Origin: Rhexocercosporidium sp. MPI-PUGE-AT-0058
Taxonomy: Eukaryota; Ascomycota; Leotiomycetes; Helotiales
Direction of reading: 5' to 3'
Assembly (NCBI GenBank): GCA_020746875.1
Contig: JAGTJL010000019.1
Coordinates: 1,116,001 to 1,180,000 of the forward strand
DNA: 64,000 nucleotides
The translations under genes and the position numbers were made by a program. Below the pieces are notes generated by a model, which saw only the letters and a program-made list of their open reading frames with translations, had not been told where the DNA came from and made no database searches. Numbering within the stretch: position 1 is the first letter of the stretch; every line of letters begins with the position of its first letter. Of the stretch, positions 47,205-58,600 are shown piece by piece.

Positions 47205-47985
47205 ATGCCTCCAAAGAAAGCAGCGAGCGCAAGCGGGAGCGCGTCCGTCTTCATCGTCATTCTAGGCACTTCGGTCGACTCTGTCCACGCCTCTCTCGAA
47301 TCTGCGAATGTACGCGTTGCAGAAGCAAAGGGCGAAAAGAACGGAACTCCGAAAATCGAAGTACAAAGCTTGGTTGGAGGAAGCATAACCGTTGACCCAG
47401 TCGTGGAGAAGAAGCCCGCGAAAGCAAAAGCCAAAGCCATTAAGAAGGAGGACAACGAGGACAAGCAAGCGAAGACGGTTGCGCCAAAGAAGACAAAGAC
47501 GCCTGCAGAGCAACGCGCGGCGAATGCGACGAAGCCAAAGGGCGCTGTTGATGAATCGGAATTGCCAGATAACTACAAGACATTGCTGGGCGGGATGGGG
47601 ACTGTGTTGAATGGTCTTTCGATTTGTGTTACTGGTGTTCCGCCTACTCTCGGTAGAAAGAACGCTGAGAAGCTGGTTGTGAATTATGGCGGGAAAGTGG
47701 CTAGCAGTCTGAGTAGCAAGACTAGTTACGTTGTTGTTGGTAACGATGCGGGTCCTACCAAGTAAGTCTGGAAATTTACTGTATTTCGCTTGGGCGAAAC
47801 CTTCTTTGAACCCCCAAAGCTAAATCGGACGTAGGTTGGAGAAGATCGAGACCCTCGGCCTCACTACTTTAGACGAAGATGGACTTGTCAAACTCATCGA
47901 GGAGAGTGCTGGAGCCAAGCGGTCTGCCGATGATGAGGAAGAGGAGGATGCAAAACCAATAAAGACAAAGAAGCGAAAGACCTGA
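47205..47985 (+). CDS. BRCT-domain protein, RFC1-type BRCT
   Basis: Two exons (47205-47761 and 47835-47985) join over a 73-bp intron to give 235 aa. The N-terminal 110 residues are Ala/Lys-rich and probably disordered. A single BRCT domain spans about 135-215: GLSICVTGVPPTLGRKNAEKL, VVNYGGKVASSLSSKTSYVVV, GNDAGPTKLEKIETLGL, LDEDGLVKLI. The KTSYVVVGxDxGPxKLEK segment is the pattern of the replication factor C large subunit and NAD-dependent ligase BRCT. RFC1 continues into an AAA+ clamp-loader module; here the protein stops with an acidic stretch and a nuclear-signal-like tail (KPIKTKKRKT). It may be a stand-alone DNA-end or primer-template binder, or a truncated paralogue of RFC1. Confidence 0.82.
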
Positions 47986-48216
47986 GTAGGTTTGGGATCG
48001 TGACCTCGAGATCCACGTCTCAGGCCACTGCCAGCATTCACGTGTACACTTTTCTTGGTGATTGATGTACATCAGATTTCTGCAAGTGCATGGTGTCTGC
48101 ACGGGAGCAAGCAGATTGGCCTGACTGTATGATATGACTTGGAACTGCCCATATGACAGAAGGACTGTACAATTAAACCTCTGAAATAATTCTACATTTG
48201 CCTTCGCTTTTATTGT

Positions 48217-48474
48217 TTACTTCGCAAGTCCTACACTGCATGAGAGTCCGAGAACGGTGATTGTACTCTCATTGTATTTCTTTGGTGTTTTGGAACTTCT
48301 CCGCAGGCGGTCGTAGCGTATGTCTCCATTAGGAACTAGACATCGAATGTCTGTCCTGGGAACATGCTCAACTGGCAAGTAGCCCACGAAGTGAGACCCT
48401 GCTATCCGAAGCTGATGATCCACTCCAGTAGCCCGAGTGGTTCCAAGGTTCGCAAATGCTCCATTGTTCCCCAA
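48217..48474 (-). CDS. Possible terminal exon of an unidentified gene
   Basis: The frame has no ATG but reads like protein: GNNGAFANLGTTRATG, VDHQLRIAGSHFVGYLPVE, HVPRTDIRCLVPNGDIRYD. Upstream on the minus strand (to about 48880) an ATG-started signal-like stretch exists (MTRPRYWLYLICVSLHFV), but linking exons could not be fixed. It may be a small secreted protein or a relic. Confidence 0.25.
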   Translation of the reverse strand: MGNNGAFANLGTTRATGVDHQLRIAGSHFVGYLPVEHVPRTDIRCLVPNGDIRYDRLRRSSKTPKKYNESTITVLGLSCSVGLAK

Positions 48475-49134
48475 AATCCAAACGAGATAATCGCATCCCG
48501 AGAGTCTACTGGGTTTCTATGTTTTCTGTTCTGAACTGCTTCACTATCTTTTGTCTTCTATCCTGTGTACATGATTATCGCAAGCTTCGAGCGGGTCAAA
48601 GTTTCAGGATCCACATCAATCAGCCCTGCAGTGCAGCGAGCATCAATTTTTGCAACGGAAGAAACATCTCAAACTGGTAGCTGTGTAAGGTACACTAACC
48701 CAATCGAGAAGTTCGCAAATTCGGCAAGGTTTCTCCCACATCATTTGCACTTGGCACTGTGAATACCAAGCCTTACGGCCCTCGCCGTATCCAATCACAT
48801 ACCGAGATCAAGATCGACAAGACAAAGTGCAGAGAAACACAGATAAGATATAGCCAGTACCGAGGTCGTGTCATGCAGCAGATCTCATTGCCGCTGAGGT
48901 TATCCCACTTTGAGAAGGTAGCTCAGCGGCGTAGAAGGCTTGTGGAAGGTACAAGACTCTTGGTACTGCATGCTGCCATCGATTCGCTTGAACTTGTGGG
49001 TGCCGAGACGTGAAGGCGAGGGCAATCAAAGGGTCCCGATCAAGGAAGGGAGCATTGTTGGATTGCTATATAGATTGCTTGTATCATAAGTAATTCTGGC
49101 TGAACCCGTTAATCACTGTTGGTTGTTCTTCACG

Positions 49135-50664
49135 ATGCATATCTCTGCCATTCTCCCGGCTTTTGTTGCTTCGCTGTCGTTGGTTTCGGCTTTGCCCCCA
49201 ACTGATGCACGAGTTGCAAACGATGGCAGCCTTCGCTTGATCAAGACTTCAGAAGCAGATCCTGGAGTTTGGGTTACTGAGGAGCAGAAGATTACTGAAT
49301 ATGTCGCTAAGAATATTGGTTTCATCGACATTACGGACATCAAGGTATATTTATCGACTCGGTTTATGATACTCGGCTATCTAACTCGAGCATCAGAACG
49401 AGACCGTCTTAGCTCGCCTGTCAACCGTTCAGAGCGAATCCACCATCCAAGCTCGTGCAGTTACATACCCGAGCACATTGACGCATCAAACTGAAGCCAA
49501 TGCCCTGATTTCCCAGCTTAACACAACTGGGCCCAAGAGCTGGTTGACGACATTGACCAAGTAAGATGATATCTCACGTCACAACTGAAAAGCAATCTGT
49601 GAAACCTAAGCTCATAGCTACGTAGCTACTTCAACCGTTACTATCGTTCTACTTATGGTACACAGGCTGGTACATGGCTGCTGTCACAGGTGAAGAGCGT
49701 CGCATCAACCAACGCCGCCATTACCGTGACCACATTCACACACTCCTTCAATCAACCCTCTATCATCGCCAAGCTCCCAGGAACCAGCTCAAACCTTGGT
49801 CCGTACCTAGCCACGCTTTTCCCTTCTATCTAACCTCTTCCTCTCCAAACACAAGCTCACATTCTCCAAGTCATCGTAGGTGCACATTACGACTCCACAG
49901 GTGGCTCTTCCACCGCTCGCGGTCCAGGCGCAGACGACAACGGCTCCGGCGTCGTCACGATCCTTGAAGCTCTCCGCGTCATCGCCGCATCTGGATTCAA
50001 GCCCAAGAACACGATCGAGTTCCATTTCTATGCTGGTGAAGAGGGTGGCCTGCTTGGTTCCCAAGCTTTGTTCAGCAATTATGCCAGTACTGGGAAGAAC
50101 GTCTTGTCAGTTGTGGTCCAGGGTATGTTTATCTCCTTTCCGATCTTGAAATTCGATGGGTGTAATAGAAAATGGAGAAGTGCTGATGAGACTGTGGGAT
50201 AGACATGACAGGATACTCGCCCTCCGGCAAAGTCAGCGTGTACACTGACTACAGCGACTCTGGACTCGTTGCCTACGTCCGCAAGCTCGTCACACAGTAC
50301 ACCGGTATCACTTACACGACTGATAAATGTGGATATGGGTGCTCTGACCACGCTTCTGCCTATTCGAATGGTTTCCGTAAGTACTTCGCCCTCCTCTAAC
50401 TCCGGGAGGTGGAACAACTTTTTGAATTGGGGTGATGATGGGCTAACAAAGTCGCAAAATAGCTGCAAGTTACGTGTGTGACGAAGTCATCAAGACCAGC
50501 AGTCCGTATATTCACAGCCCTAATGATGCCTATTCCACCATCATGTGGGATGCTATTCTTAGACACTCAAAGGTGAGCGAAGACACTTCTCTATTGAAAA
50601 GACGAAGGCTAATTCTTCTGTGCAGTTTACTGTGGGGTATCTGATTGAGGCTTCGTACATATAA
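49135..50664 (+). CDS. Secreted leucine aminopeptidase, M28 family
   Basis: Seven exons (49135-49344, 49397-49560, 49626-49798, 49871-50122, 50203-50376, 50463-50572, 50626-50664), six introns of 52-86 bp, giving 373 aa. Signal peptide [19 protein letters not shown], then a propeptide to about residue 80. The peptidase domain shows all expected zinc and catalytic residues: His188 and Asp190 in GAHYDS, bridging Asp205 in GADDNGSG, Glu239/Glu240 in GEEGGLLGS (general base and ligand), Asp267 in DMTGY, His342 in [18 protein letters not shown] carries the conserved disulfide. Length and order match fungal Lap1-type M28E enzymes, which release N-terminal residues from extracellular peptides during protein feeding. 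The third donor (GTCCGT) is unusual but gives the correct junction. Secretion and complete active site argue that it is functional. Confidence 0.93.
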
Positions 50665-51150
50665 GCATTGGTCCAGAAATGTGGGGACATGTGGGAAGAT
50701 GACACGAGTAGGTTCACGTTTAGACAGCCTACTGTCCTAAGATGAGAAATCTCTCTGAGTTCCCAGCTAAGGAGGGCGAGTACCTCATGTCTTCTGCGAC
50801 TAGCGGCTGCAAGCATATCATTCAATTGTATATAGATTCTTCCAATGGTTTACTCTGACTCGAAGAGGTGACTGCTTAAATATCTAGCTTTGTAATTGCG
50901 TGAAGGTCGGTCACAGAAGTAAAATCAGAGAGATCGATAAGTGATATATTCGCAAAGTTATTTCTATCTAATCATAATGTCATAAATTCGAGACCAAAAC
51001 CCCTTCATTCAACTCCCAGTCCCGCAAACCCATGCAATGCAACCATGAAAATGCAAATCGTCAATCTTCCAAGCTCGACCCTGAAGCCCAGCCAATTCCA
51101 TTTTATCATTCACGAAGATGCCTAACAGCCGTATCTCTCTACACAACCAT

Positions 51151-51808
51151 TTATGCGTGGCAAGCCACGCTAATGATGGTCTGGGGAGGTCCCACAGCCC
51201 ACTTGGTAGCGCTGAGCCTAGCGAGTGCAGCCGAGCCGTCAACGTAAACAAATTTGCAGTTGGTAGCCAAAGCACCGAAGTCGGAAACCAGAGTAGAGAT
51301 GCTCAAGACATTGTTGGTTGGGACGACGGATCCGTCAAGAGGGACGTTGAGCTTGTAGAAAGCTCCCTTGTCTGGATCGGCGCCATCGAACTCAATGACG
51401 ATGGATGCTGGTGGTGGGGGAGGTGGGGGCGAGCCTGCGGAGCAGGAGATAGAGATTACGGTTTGGGGAGGACCGACGACCCAAGTATTGGCTGGTCCTT
51501 CAACGAGTGCCGGGGGATAGTCGACTGTGTGGAGGGTGCACTGGGTGGCGACGTTGACACCGGTAGAAGAGACGGATGAGATAGAGAGAGCGTTATCTAC
51601 ACATATGTTAGCCGAAGAATTGAATGTCAGGCGGTGGAGAAAACATACAGGTATAGGTCAAAGACCCATCAAGAGGAACGGAAAGGGAGTATGCAGCATC
51701 TGCAGCACCATGGAAGATGATGTCGGCGTAGGATGTGCGTGATTGGAGGGGTGCGGCTTGGGTGAGAGCGGCACCGGCGGCCAAGCTAAGGATGGTTGAG
51801 AGTTGCAT
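51151..51808 (-). CDS. Secreted protein with a tandemly duplicated domain, unknown family
   Basis: Two exons (51808-51649 and 51596-51151) join over a 52-bp intron to give 201 aa. The ATG opens a signal peptide MQLSTILSLAAGAALTQA. The mature protein is two copies of one domain joined by a Pro run (SPPPPPP). Copy 1: IIFHGAADAAYSLSVPLDGS, NALSISSV, TQCTLHTVD, NTWVVGPPQTVISISCSAG. Copy 2: IVIEFDGADPDKGAFYKLNV, PLDGS, NVLSISTLV, TNCKFVYVDG, WAVGPPQTIISVACHA. Each copy keeps two Cys, suggesting one disulfide per domain, and a beta-rich fold. The N-terminus of mature protein contains RTSYAD, possibly a Kex2-type boundary. Extracellular location is likely, function unknown. Confidence 0.8.
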
Positions 51809-53904
51809 ATTGAAGATTTTTAGTAGAGTAAGAAAGTGTTTCTTGAAGATGTTGTTTGGATGTGTGTATGATTTGATGATGGAGGATGGAAAGAAAACGA
51901 GGTAGGATGTAGGTCTTATATACATATAAAGTCAAGGCTGTAGTGCACAACGATGAGGAGAGGCTGAAGTGAGGATGAAGTGATCATCACAGGTTTGATC
52001 ACTTGCCAATATCAACAAGGCTGCATACGAAGAGCTAAGAAAAGATACGGGAGCTATTGCGCAGCAACTGTAGGATGCCAACTGCATATCGATAGCTTCG
52101 ATACGAGTGAGGTGTGGAGGGGTAGAGGCTTGAGGAGTGACAAGATAGGCAGACATCAGGCGGGGCTGAGCTATGGGTAAGCTGAAGCTCTCACGATGCC
52201 TTCAAGCTTACTACATGAATTGCCGAGACTGAATTTGAGGAACAAAAATTCGTCTCTCTTGTTGAGACGAGTGGCCATCGTCCGTTCAGCTTTACTTGAA
52301 GAGTCATCATTCCAACACTTCTGCAATGGCAAACAAAATACAGTAAATTACACAAGAATGCGTAAACAATATTGATTTACGGATCGCAGGAGCTGCAATA
52401 CAACAAACAAACAAACGAACGAACGGAGCAAGAGCCCGAGACCCAGACCATCGGATAGGCATACACATAGCAAAGAAGCTAAGGTTTAAGCTTCTTACTG
52501 CCATCACATTGCCAGCAAGGCTCCACTGATTTATTTTGGGCGAGGCGGGGAACCAACTTTATCAATGCCATCGTGGCGATGACAAAATGGTGAAGTCGTT
52601 TGGCGAATGACAATGAGCGCAAAGGATGGGGAAGGATCAGGTCTGATGAGATGGTGTGGTGGTGGATACGAATGTCAGCCTTGGTGGCTTGCGTGAGATG
52701 AAAGTGATTGAGTCGCTTGATCATCGAACCACAGCTGCATAGGGCTGAGGGGCAATGCGCCTTCAGTAAGAATGCCGTGGGAATATCATGGCTTGCATGA
52801 CAGCTGAGGCACAGATGCTTGTGACTTGGAAGGATTTCTGAAGCTCTTGAAAGGTGGAAGATCTCCGAGGGTGGCCGCTGTTAGTTGGAACAGAGCCACA
52901 CGTGACTTCGAGATGTTACACGACCTACCTGCCTCCTTTGTGTTGCTGCAAAAGAAGGCTGTATGGTTACGACGCTGGCCAAGCTCAGAGGCATCAAATC
53001 AACATTTATTTTACGGCGCTTATCTTGTTCGGATAAGCCGCGATCGACCTGAATACATCTGTAGCTTAGGTGTGAATCATATGACTAGGCGAGGACCTCC
53101 TGTGAGTGAGCTGAACTGAACAAGAGTACCGCCGAGATCTCCGCTCTTGGCCGATGCTCACGAAAATTTACCAGATTGCTAAAATTAGGGAAAATCGAAT
53201 CGTATCCAACTGGTATCATTCATATTTGATGTCATCAGAAGAGTCAAGGCTATTAGCTCTTCGTAACTGACGTTGCCGAGAAATCGGATCTGACAGGATG
53301 CCGAGAGGCCAAAAAGACTCGTGGCCTCGTGTTGAGCAAAACACGGATACGAAATGACGATGTATCCCACGTAGGATACCCGGAAATGACGGGTTTTTGT
53401 AGTTGCAATTCACGTAGATTATCCCTGCCGTGAAGCCGACTGCATTCCCAAAAGTCCGAGGGAGTTATCAACTCCTACCCAATTTTTCTTCATTTACGAC
53501 ACCTGCTTTATCCAAGTTTGGGGCATGTCTGACGGTCTATTACTCTCTGAATATTCTTTTAACAGAGGTTAGTCATTATATTGGCAGTGGGGGAGACAGT
53601 ACCCTCGGGGAAAGGAGATAATCATGAATTAATGAGATAATCAAGGATTTAGCGACTTGCGCGGAAATCTGGGCGTCGGAGAAGTGTGTATATTGACAAC
53701 ACTCAGATGAGGATTTTAGTGATGGAACTTGGCGATCAAGTGTGGAATTTATGACACGCTGAAGCCCGAAAGCACTTGATTGAAGAACATACATGTATGG
53801 CTTGATGTTAGGAGCGGATCGCAAAGTCGGAACATGTAGAGAGACCAAAAAGAAATACCTGTACTTGAGCCCAAAACCCTGATACTGTGATACAGGTAGT
53901 ACTT
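51809..53904. other. Intergenic
   Basis: The promoter of the duplicated-domain protein lies at the left. The other 1.9 kb shows no gene. CAAA/CGAA units occur near 52403-52424. Confidence 0.45.
51914..51930 (-). promoter_or_regulatory. TATA-like element of the duplicated-domain gene
   Basis: The minus strand reads TTTATATGTATATAAG about 110 bp upstream of the ATG at 51808, a normal distance for a highly expressed secreted-protein gene. Confidence 0.4.
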
Positions 53905-54886
53905 TCAACCAAACCAATCCATCTCCCAGATAGCTTGCTCTCTCCTCAGCTTGGATGGTGGCAAGAACCCTCTCGCCCTCCCATGAATGGCTTTGACCTC
54001 AATATCCACACCATCACGAAGACAAGCATGTAAAGTATTCCAGTCTCCTATCGATCCTTCTGTCTTCATCTTTTCAATCTGCCGATTCATGTCGGCTTGT
54101 GTTGCCACAAATAGTTCACTGAGTGTTGTGTCTTCTGTAGGAGGACCAAGATGCCAAGGTTGGCCAGTTTTGAGGTCGGGTTGAAGGGTGTGATCAGTGA
54201 AGATAAAGGTACATCTCTTGATGTTTGGAAGAGCGTTAAGAGTGAGAATTCTGTAATTCAAACCTAGTCAGATGACGGATGAAGACCTCATTATGTTTCA
54301 ATTCTTGAACAGCTCGGAGAAAAGAGGAATGCGAAAGGACGTGGTGAAGATATGTGGATACTCACGGATGCTCGTAAGCGGCAAAGCGATTCCCAAATGT
54401 ACACTTGAACTCCATGTTATGAGTACCCGCAACCCAATTCCACAACATCCAATCAATAGCAATATTCTTAAAGTCGTCCAGTATTCTTTCTCTTCTCAAC
54501 TGCGCCAAAGTGACCACATTATCATCCGCTTTATCCTTGATTTCAAAATATGGCGTGTCAATCTCGAAATTCCAGAAAGCACCAAGCTTTGGAGTCAAGA
54601 ATCGAAGTCCTTCAGCTCTCGAGGCTCGATCAACGGAGAGAAGAGCTGGATGATGACCGCCGTAGGAGGCAGGCTTCGTGGCATAGGATTTTCGTTTAGA
54701 ATTCGAGATGCCGATAAGTAGCACTCGGGGACCAGGGAGAGTCTCTCGCCATATTTTCTGACGTATCTCCAGGGGGAATTCGGAGAAACGAGGAAAGATA
54801 GCGGTCGTCTCGTGCACAGGAGTAGACTTGACGGTCTTTTTGGCTATATTGTCGGTTACCCTGTACCGAGAAGACTTGTTGCCCAT
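53905..54886 (-). CDS. 2EXR domain protein
   Basis: Two exons (54886-54366 and 54250-53905) join over a 115-bp intron to give 288 aa. The frame is open to another ATG at 55000, but MGNKSSRYRV at 54886 has the better context and was chosen; its MGxxxS start would also suit N-myristoylation. The 2EXR block is at residues about 31-50 (FPRFSEFPLEIRQKIWRETL) with GPRVLLIG after it, then ALLSVDRASRAEGLRFL, matching the family's second block. The C-terminal half contains the NIAIDW strand and a KRCTFIF strand. The biochemical role of 2EXR proteins is unknown. It neighbours an NLR relic; no link is evident. Confidence 0.85.
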
Positions 54887-55636
54887 GTTGATTTCCGGTA
54901 CAAAACTTCGAGCTGTTAAATTAATCCTAGATTTGCCGAAGAAGATTTGTTTGGTGGCTCTTTGTGGCTTTTTGAAGCATTTCGGGCCAGGCTGTGCCAT
55001 ACCTGGCCAGGCGCAAGGCGCTGGCCGGATATATCATTTTCGCTGAATACTTCTAGTCACCGAAAAGTCAATGGCATATTGGCATCACAGCATGCCAAGG
55101 AGTCTCTTGATCCAGGCAGAATAGCAGACTATTTCAACTTCAGATTCTGAAATACCAAGTGTCTTCGCTAATTAACACAGAGAAGGCATTGTTTTGACTT
55201 GCCGTTGCCGTCGGCGGGTCTTGTCTTTGGCAAATGTCTGGCCCCCAAAAGGCAATTGTATTATGTTCGTCTTCAAGTATCGAATGAGGAGAAAACGAAC
55301 GAGATCTCTGCTGTTGCACTGCAAGACCATCTTCAATCCTAACATTTTCGTTGACATGGGACATACGACAAAAATTCACCACACCGAGAAGTTAGATCCT
55401 TATTTGGTGGTTGAATATTGAAATCCAGTCAGGAGATCAAGTCAGATACACAACCTTTGATTCGTGGAGGTACTGTGTCTGTATTTTGAGTCATTTGGTT
55501 GGCTGAGTTTGCACAGCCGCCCGATCGGGCGCTGCACTTCTGAGAGCTGAGCTCTCAACTCCAACATTTGTCCTTCCATCGCTTCCGTTCGCATCAATCT
55601 AGCACTCCGAAGCCGTCTCAACTCCTTGGACGAGCT
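54887..55636. other. Intergenic between divergent genes
   Basis: May include the 5' leader, or N-terminal extension, of the 2EXR gene up to 55000. Nothing else is seen. Confidence 0.45.
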
Positions 55637-58600
55637 ATGGAGACACTAGCTGCGTTATCTTTGGCAGGTAATGTCATACAGTTCGTAGACTTTAGCAGCA
55701 AGCTTTTCTCACGAGGCTGTGAGCTGTACAAGTCTACTGACGGGCGCCTTGCGGTGGATCAGGAACTCAAGCTCATCACCGCCGAAGTCAAAGAATTTGT
55801 AAATAAAATTCAAAATTCAGGCATCACAGATCCGCCTACTGCAAAGAAAAATCCGAATTCGAACTTTGAGAAGATCTGCTGCGAGGCTTGGAAGATTGCT
55901 GAAGTTATACTGAGCAAATTGGAAGACCGAAAGCTGGACGAGGGTCGAAATCGGAAGATTGAGTCTTTCAAGCGTGTCTAGAATCAGATATGGTCTCAAG
56001 GCGAGCTTCATTCTCTTTTGGACGGCTCTCGCGGTTGAAAGACGCCATCAACTCTGGCATACTAACCGAAATATTGTCAGTAACCAGCAATCCCTAAGAC
56101 TCATAGATAGCAATTGAGCTGACTTGTAATGAGACGCAATACGAACAAACTCAACGTGCAAACTCTGGATCGTTTGGAAAAGTCCGATCAAGAAGCACAA
56201 TTGATTCTCAAGGCAGTACTTGAAAGTATGCAAGCCAATAATCGCGATGTCATGGCAGCTGTTGCGCAGCTTGCGAGTCGAATGGAGATTTTTCAGCAGG
56301 AAAATCAAAATAATAGCCGTGCTACGTTCATGCGACAAAATCGATTTGATCCAGCGATGTTCGTCTTGAACGAGAAGAGTCGAGCTGAAGAAGTCTTTGC
56401 CCTTTCGCAATGGAAGGAGGAGAAACTTCGGAGCTTCGTCAAAAATGGCATTCTCCGTCATCTGAATTACGCAATGCTGCCTAAATGGTACGAGGCCGTC
56501 GTCGAGGCGCACCCAAAAACCTTTGAATGGGCATTGCAGGATTCTAAAAGTTGTGATTTGAGCAGTGTGGATTTGTCAGCCTGGTTACGACACGAGTCTG
56601 GACTCTACTGGATCAGTGGGAAGTCTGGATCAGTGGGAAGTCTGGATCAGTGGGAAGTCTGGATCAGTGGGAAGTCTGGATCAGTGGGAAGTCTGGATCG
56701 GGAAAGTCAACGCTCATGAAGCATATTCTGGATGATGAAAAGACCAAGGCGTTACTTGAAAAGTGGGCACGACAAGATGAGGACTCTACCGGGCGTTTGA
56801 TTATGGCAAACTTTTTCTTCTGGAACAGCGGCACTCTAGAGCAGAGGTCTCAGATAGGGATGCTTCGCGCACTCCTATTCCAAGTCTTTGAGCAAATGCC
56901 CGAACTTCTCCCTATTGTGATTCCGTCGCTTTGGCTCAAGCAGTATGGTAAATACCTGGCCAATGGTCCGCACGTAGTATGTATGGTCTGAGACGTGGAC
57001 CTTAAGCACCCTGATGGCCGCTTTCAAACGATTGACGACACAACAAGAGTTGCCCTGTAAGATTTTCTTCCTAATTGACGGCCTCGACGAATTCGACGGA
57101 GATCTAGAATTGTTAGCAGAGTTGCTGAATGATATTTCGAAGAACCTAGTACCAAATACCAAGAGCTCTGTCAAGATTTGTGTCTCGAGCAGACCATATG
57201 TTGTTTTCCAGGAGAATTTCGAGGGATGCCCCATGTTGCAAGTACAAGACCTCACCCTCCGCGACATTACACAATTTGTGTCCGATAGATTTCTCGGAAA
57301 CGGAGCTTTCAAGAAGCTCATTGCTCAAGAGCCTCTGGCGACGAGTCAGCTGGTAGATGCCGTGGTCTCAAAATCCGATGGTATATTTCTCTGGGTGTTC
57401 ATCGTCGTGAAAGATTTGTTAAGAGGCATTCGAAATCGGGACACGATACCTGGTTTGTGGCAAAGACTTGACGCTCTCCCACGAGAGCTGGAGCCACTTT
57501 ACCTCAGGATAATGGCTGAAATCGATCCCATATATCTTGTTTGGACATCCAAGACTTTTCAACTTATCCGAACGGCACGTGAAGTTGTTGTCCCAAAAGC
57601 TTTCAACGTCACAAAACAGGGCTTTCTCACAATTGCGGAGCTATACTTCGCTCTCAGTGAACCTCGGAGCAACGCATCTGCTAAACAATTGACACAAAAG
57701 GAGCTTGAAGACATATGTGACCAGACAGAATACCATATCGCTGCTCGGTGTGCTTGTTTTCTCGAAGTCACCAAAGATTTGAGAATATCAGAAGGCCAGG
57801 TACAATATCTTCACCGAACCGCCAAGGATTTCCTTGAAGAGCCATCTCGTTGGGCGAATATTCTGGACCATACACGGAATGCTGAGTTTGATTCATCATG
57901 GGCCATGCTGCAAAGTAAAAGTCTACTTGTTCACCGAGTGCTCGGCAGAAAGAGGCAGCAAGAGAAAGACACCATTGGGGACACTTTTATCATCATGCTG
58001 GCGCTTGCTATGAGGATAGATGGGCACAGCACCTTTTATAAGGACAGAATGCCAGTTCTGGACGACGCTGAAGAGTTGTTGGGCAAATACCATATTGACC
58101 TCCAAAATCAGGTCAACTTTGACACCTGGTACGCTGATGAGCCCCATGTTAAGTTTCCCCAGATTATAAAAAGCTCTCTCCTTGCTTGTGCACTTGCCCT
58201 TGATTTCACGGAATACGTAGATCTGAGATTATCTGCACTCAATGCAAAAGATCCTGCGGCAGGCAAACTGGCTGCTACATTGATGATTCGTGGCCTGGCC
58301 ACTGGTTGCGATTGGACAGATGCCGTGGATCTCGCACCTGTCAAACTACACACGCAAATGGCGACGATCCTGGTCCAGCGGGGCGCCGATTTGAATGCGA
58401 CGATGCCAAACCAGGCTTTAAATATGACTTTATGGAGATACCTTCTCAGCTATCGAGCTTTCGTTGAGCTCTCTGAGGGTCGGAAAACTCTTGACCCTGC
58501 ATTCCCGAAATTCATGAGCACCGCCTTGGCGTTTGGCGCAGACCCCAATATGGCTGTTGGAATACACTCGCTTTCACTGACGAACATGATCGAGTGTTAT

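Noticed and set aside
46606..47265. 219-aa plus-strand open frame overlapping the start of the BRCT gene
   Set aside because: It runs into the BRCT gene in another frame, shows no motif and has erratic composition. Likely chance.
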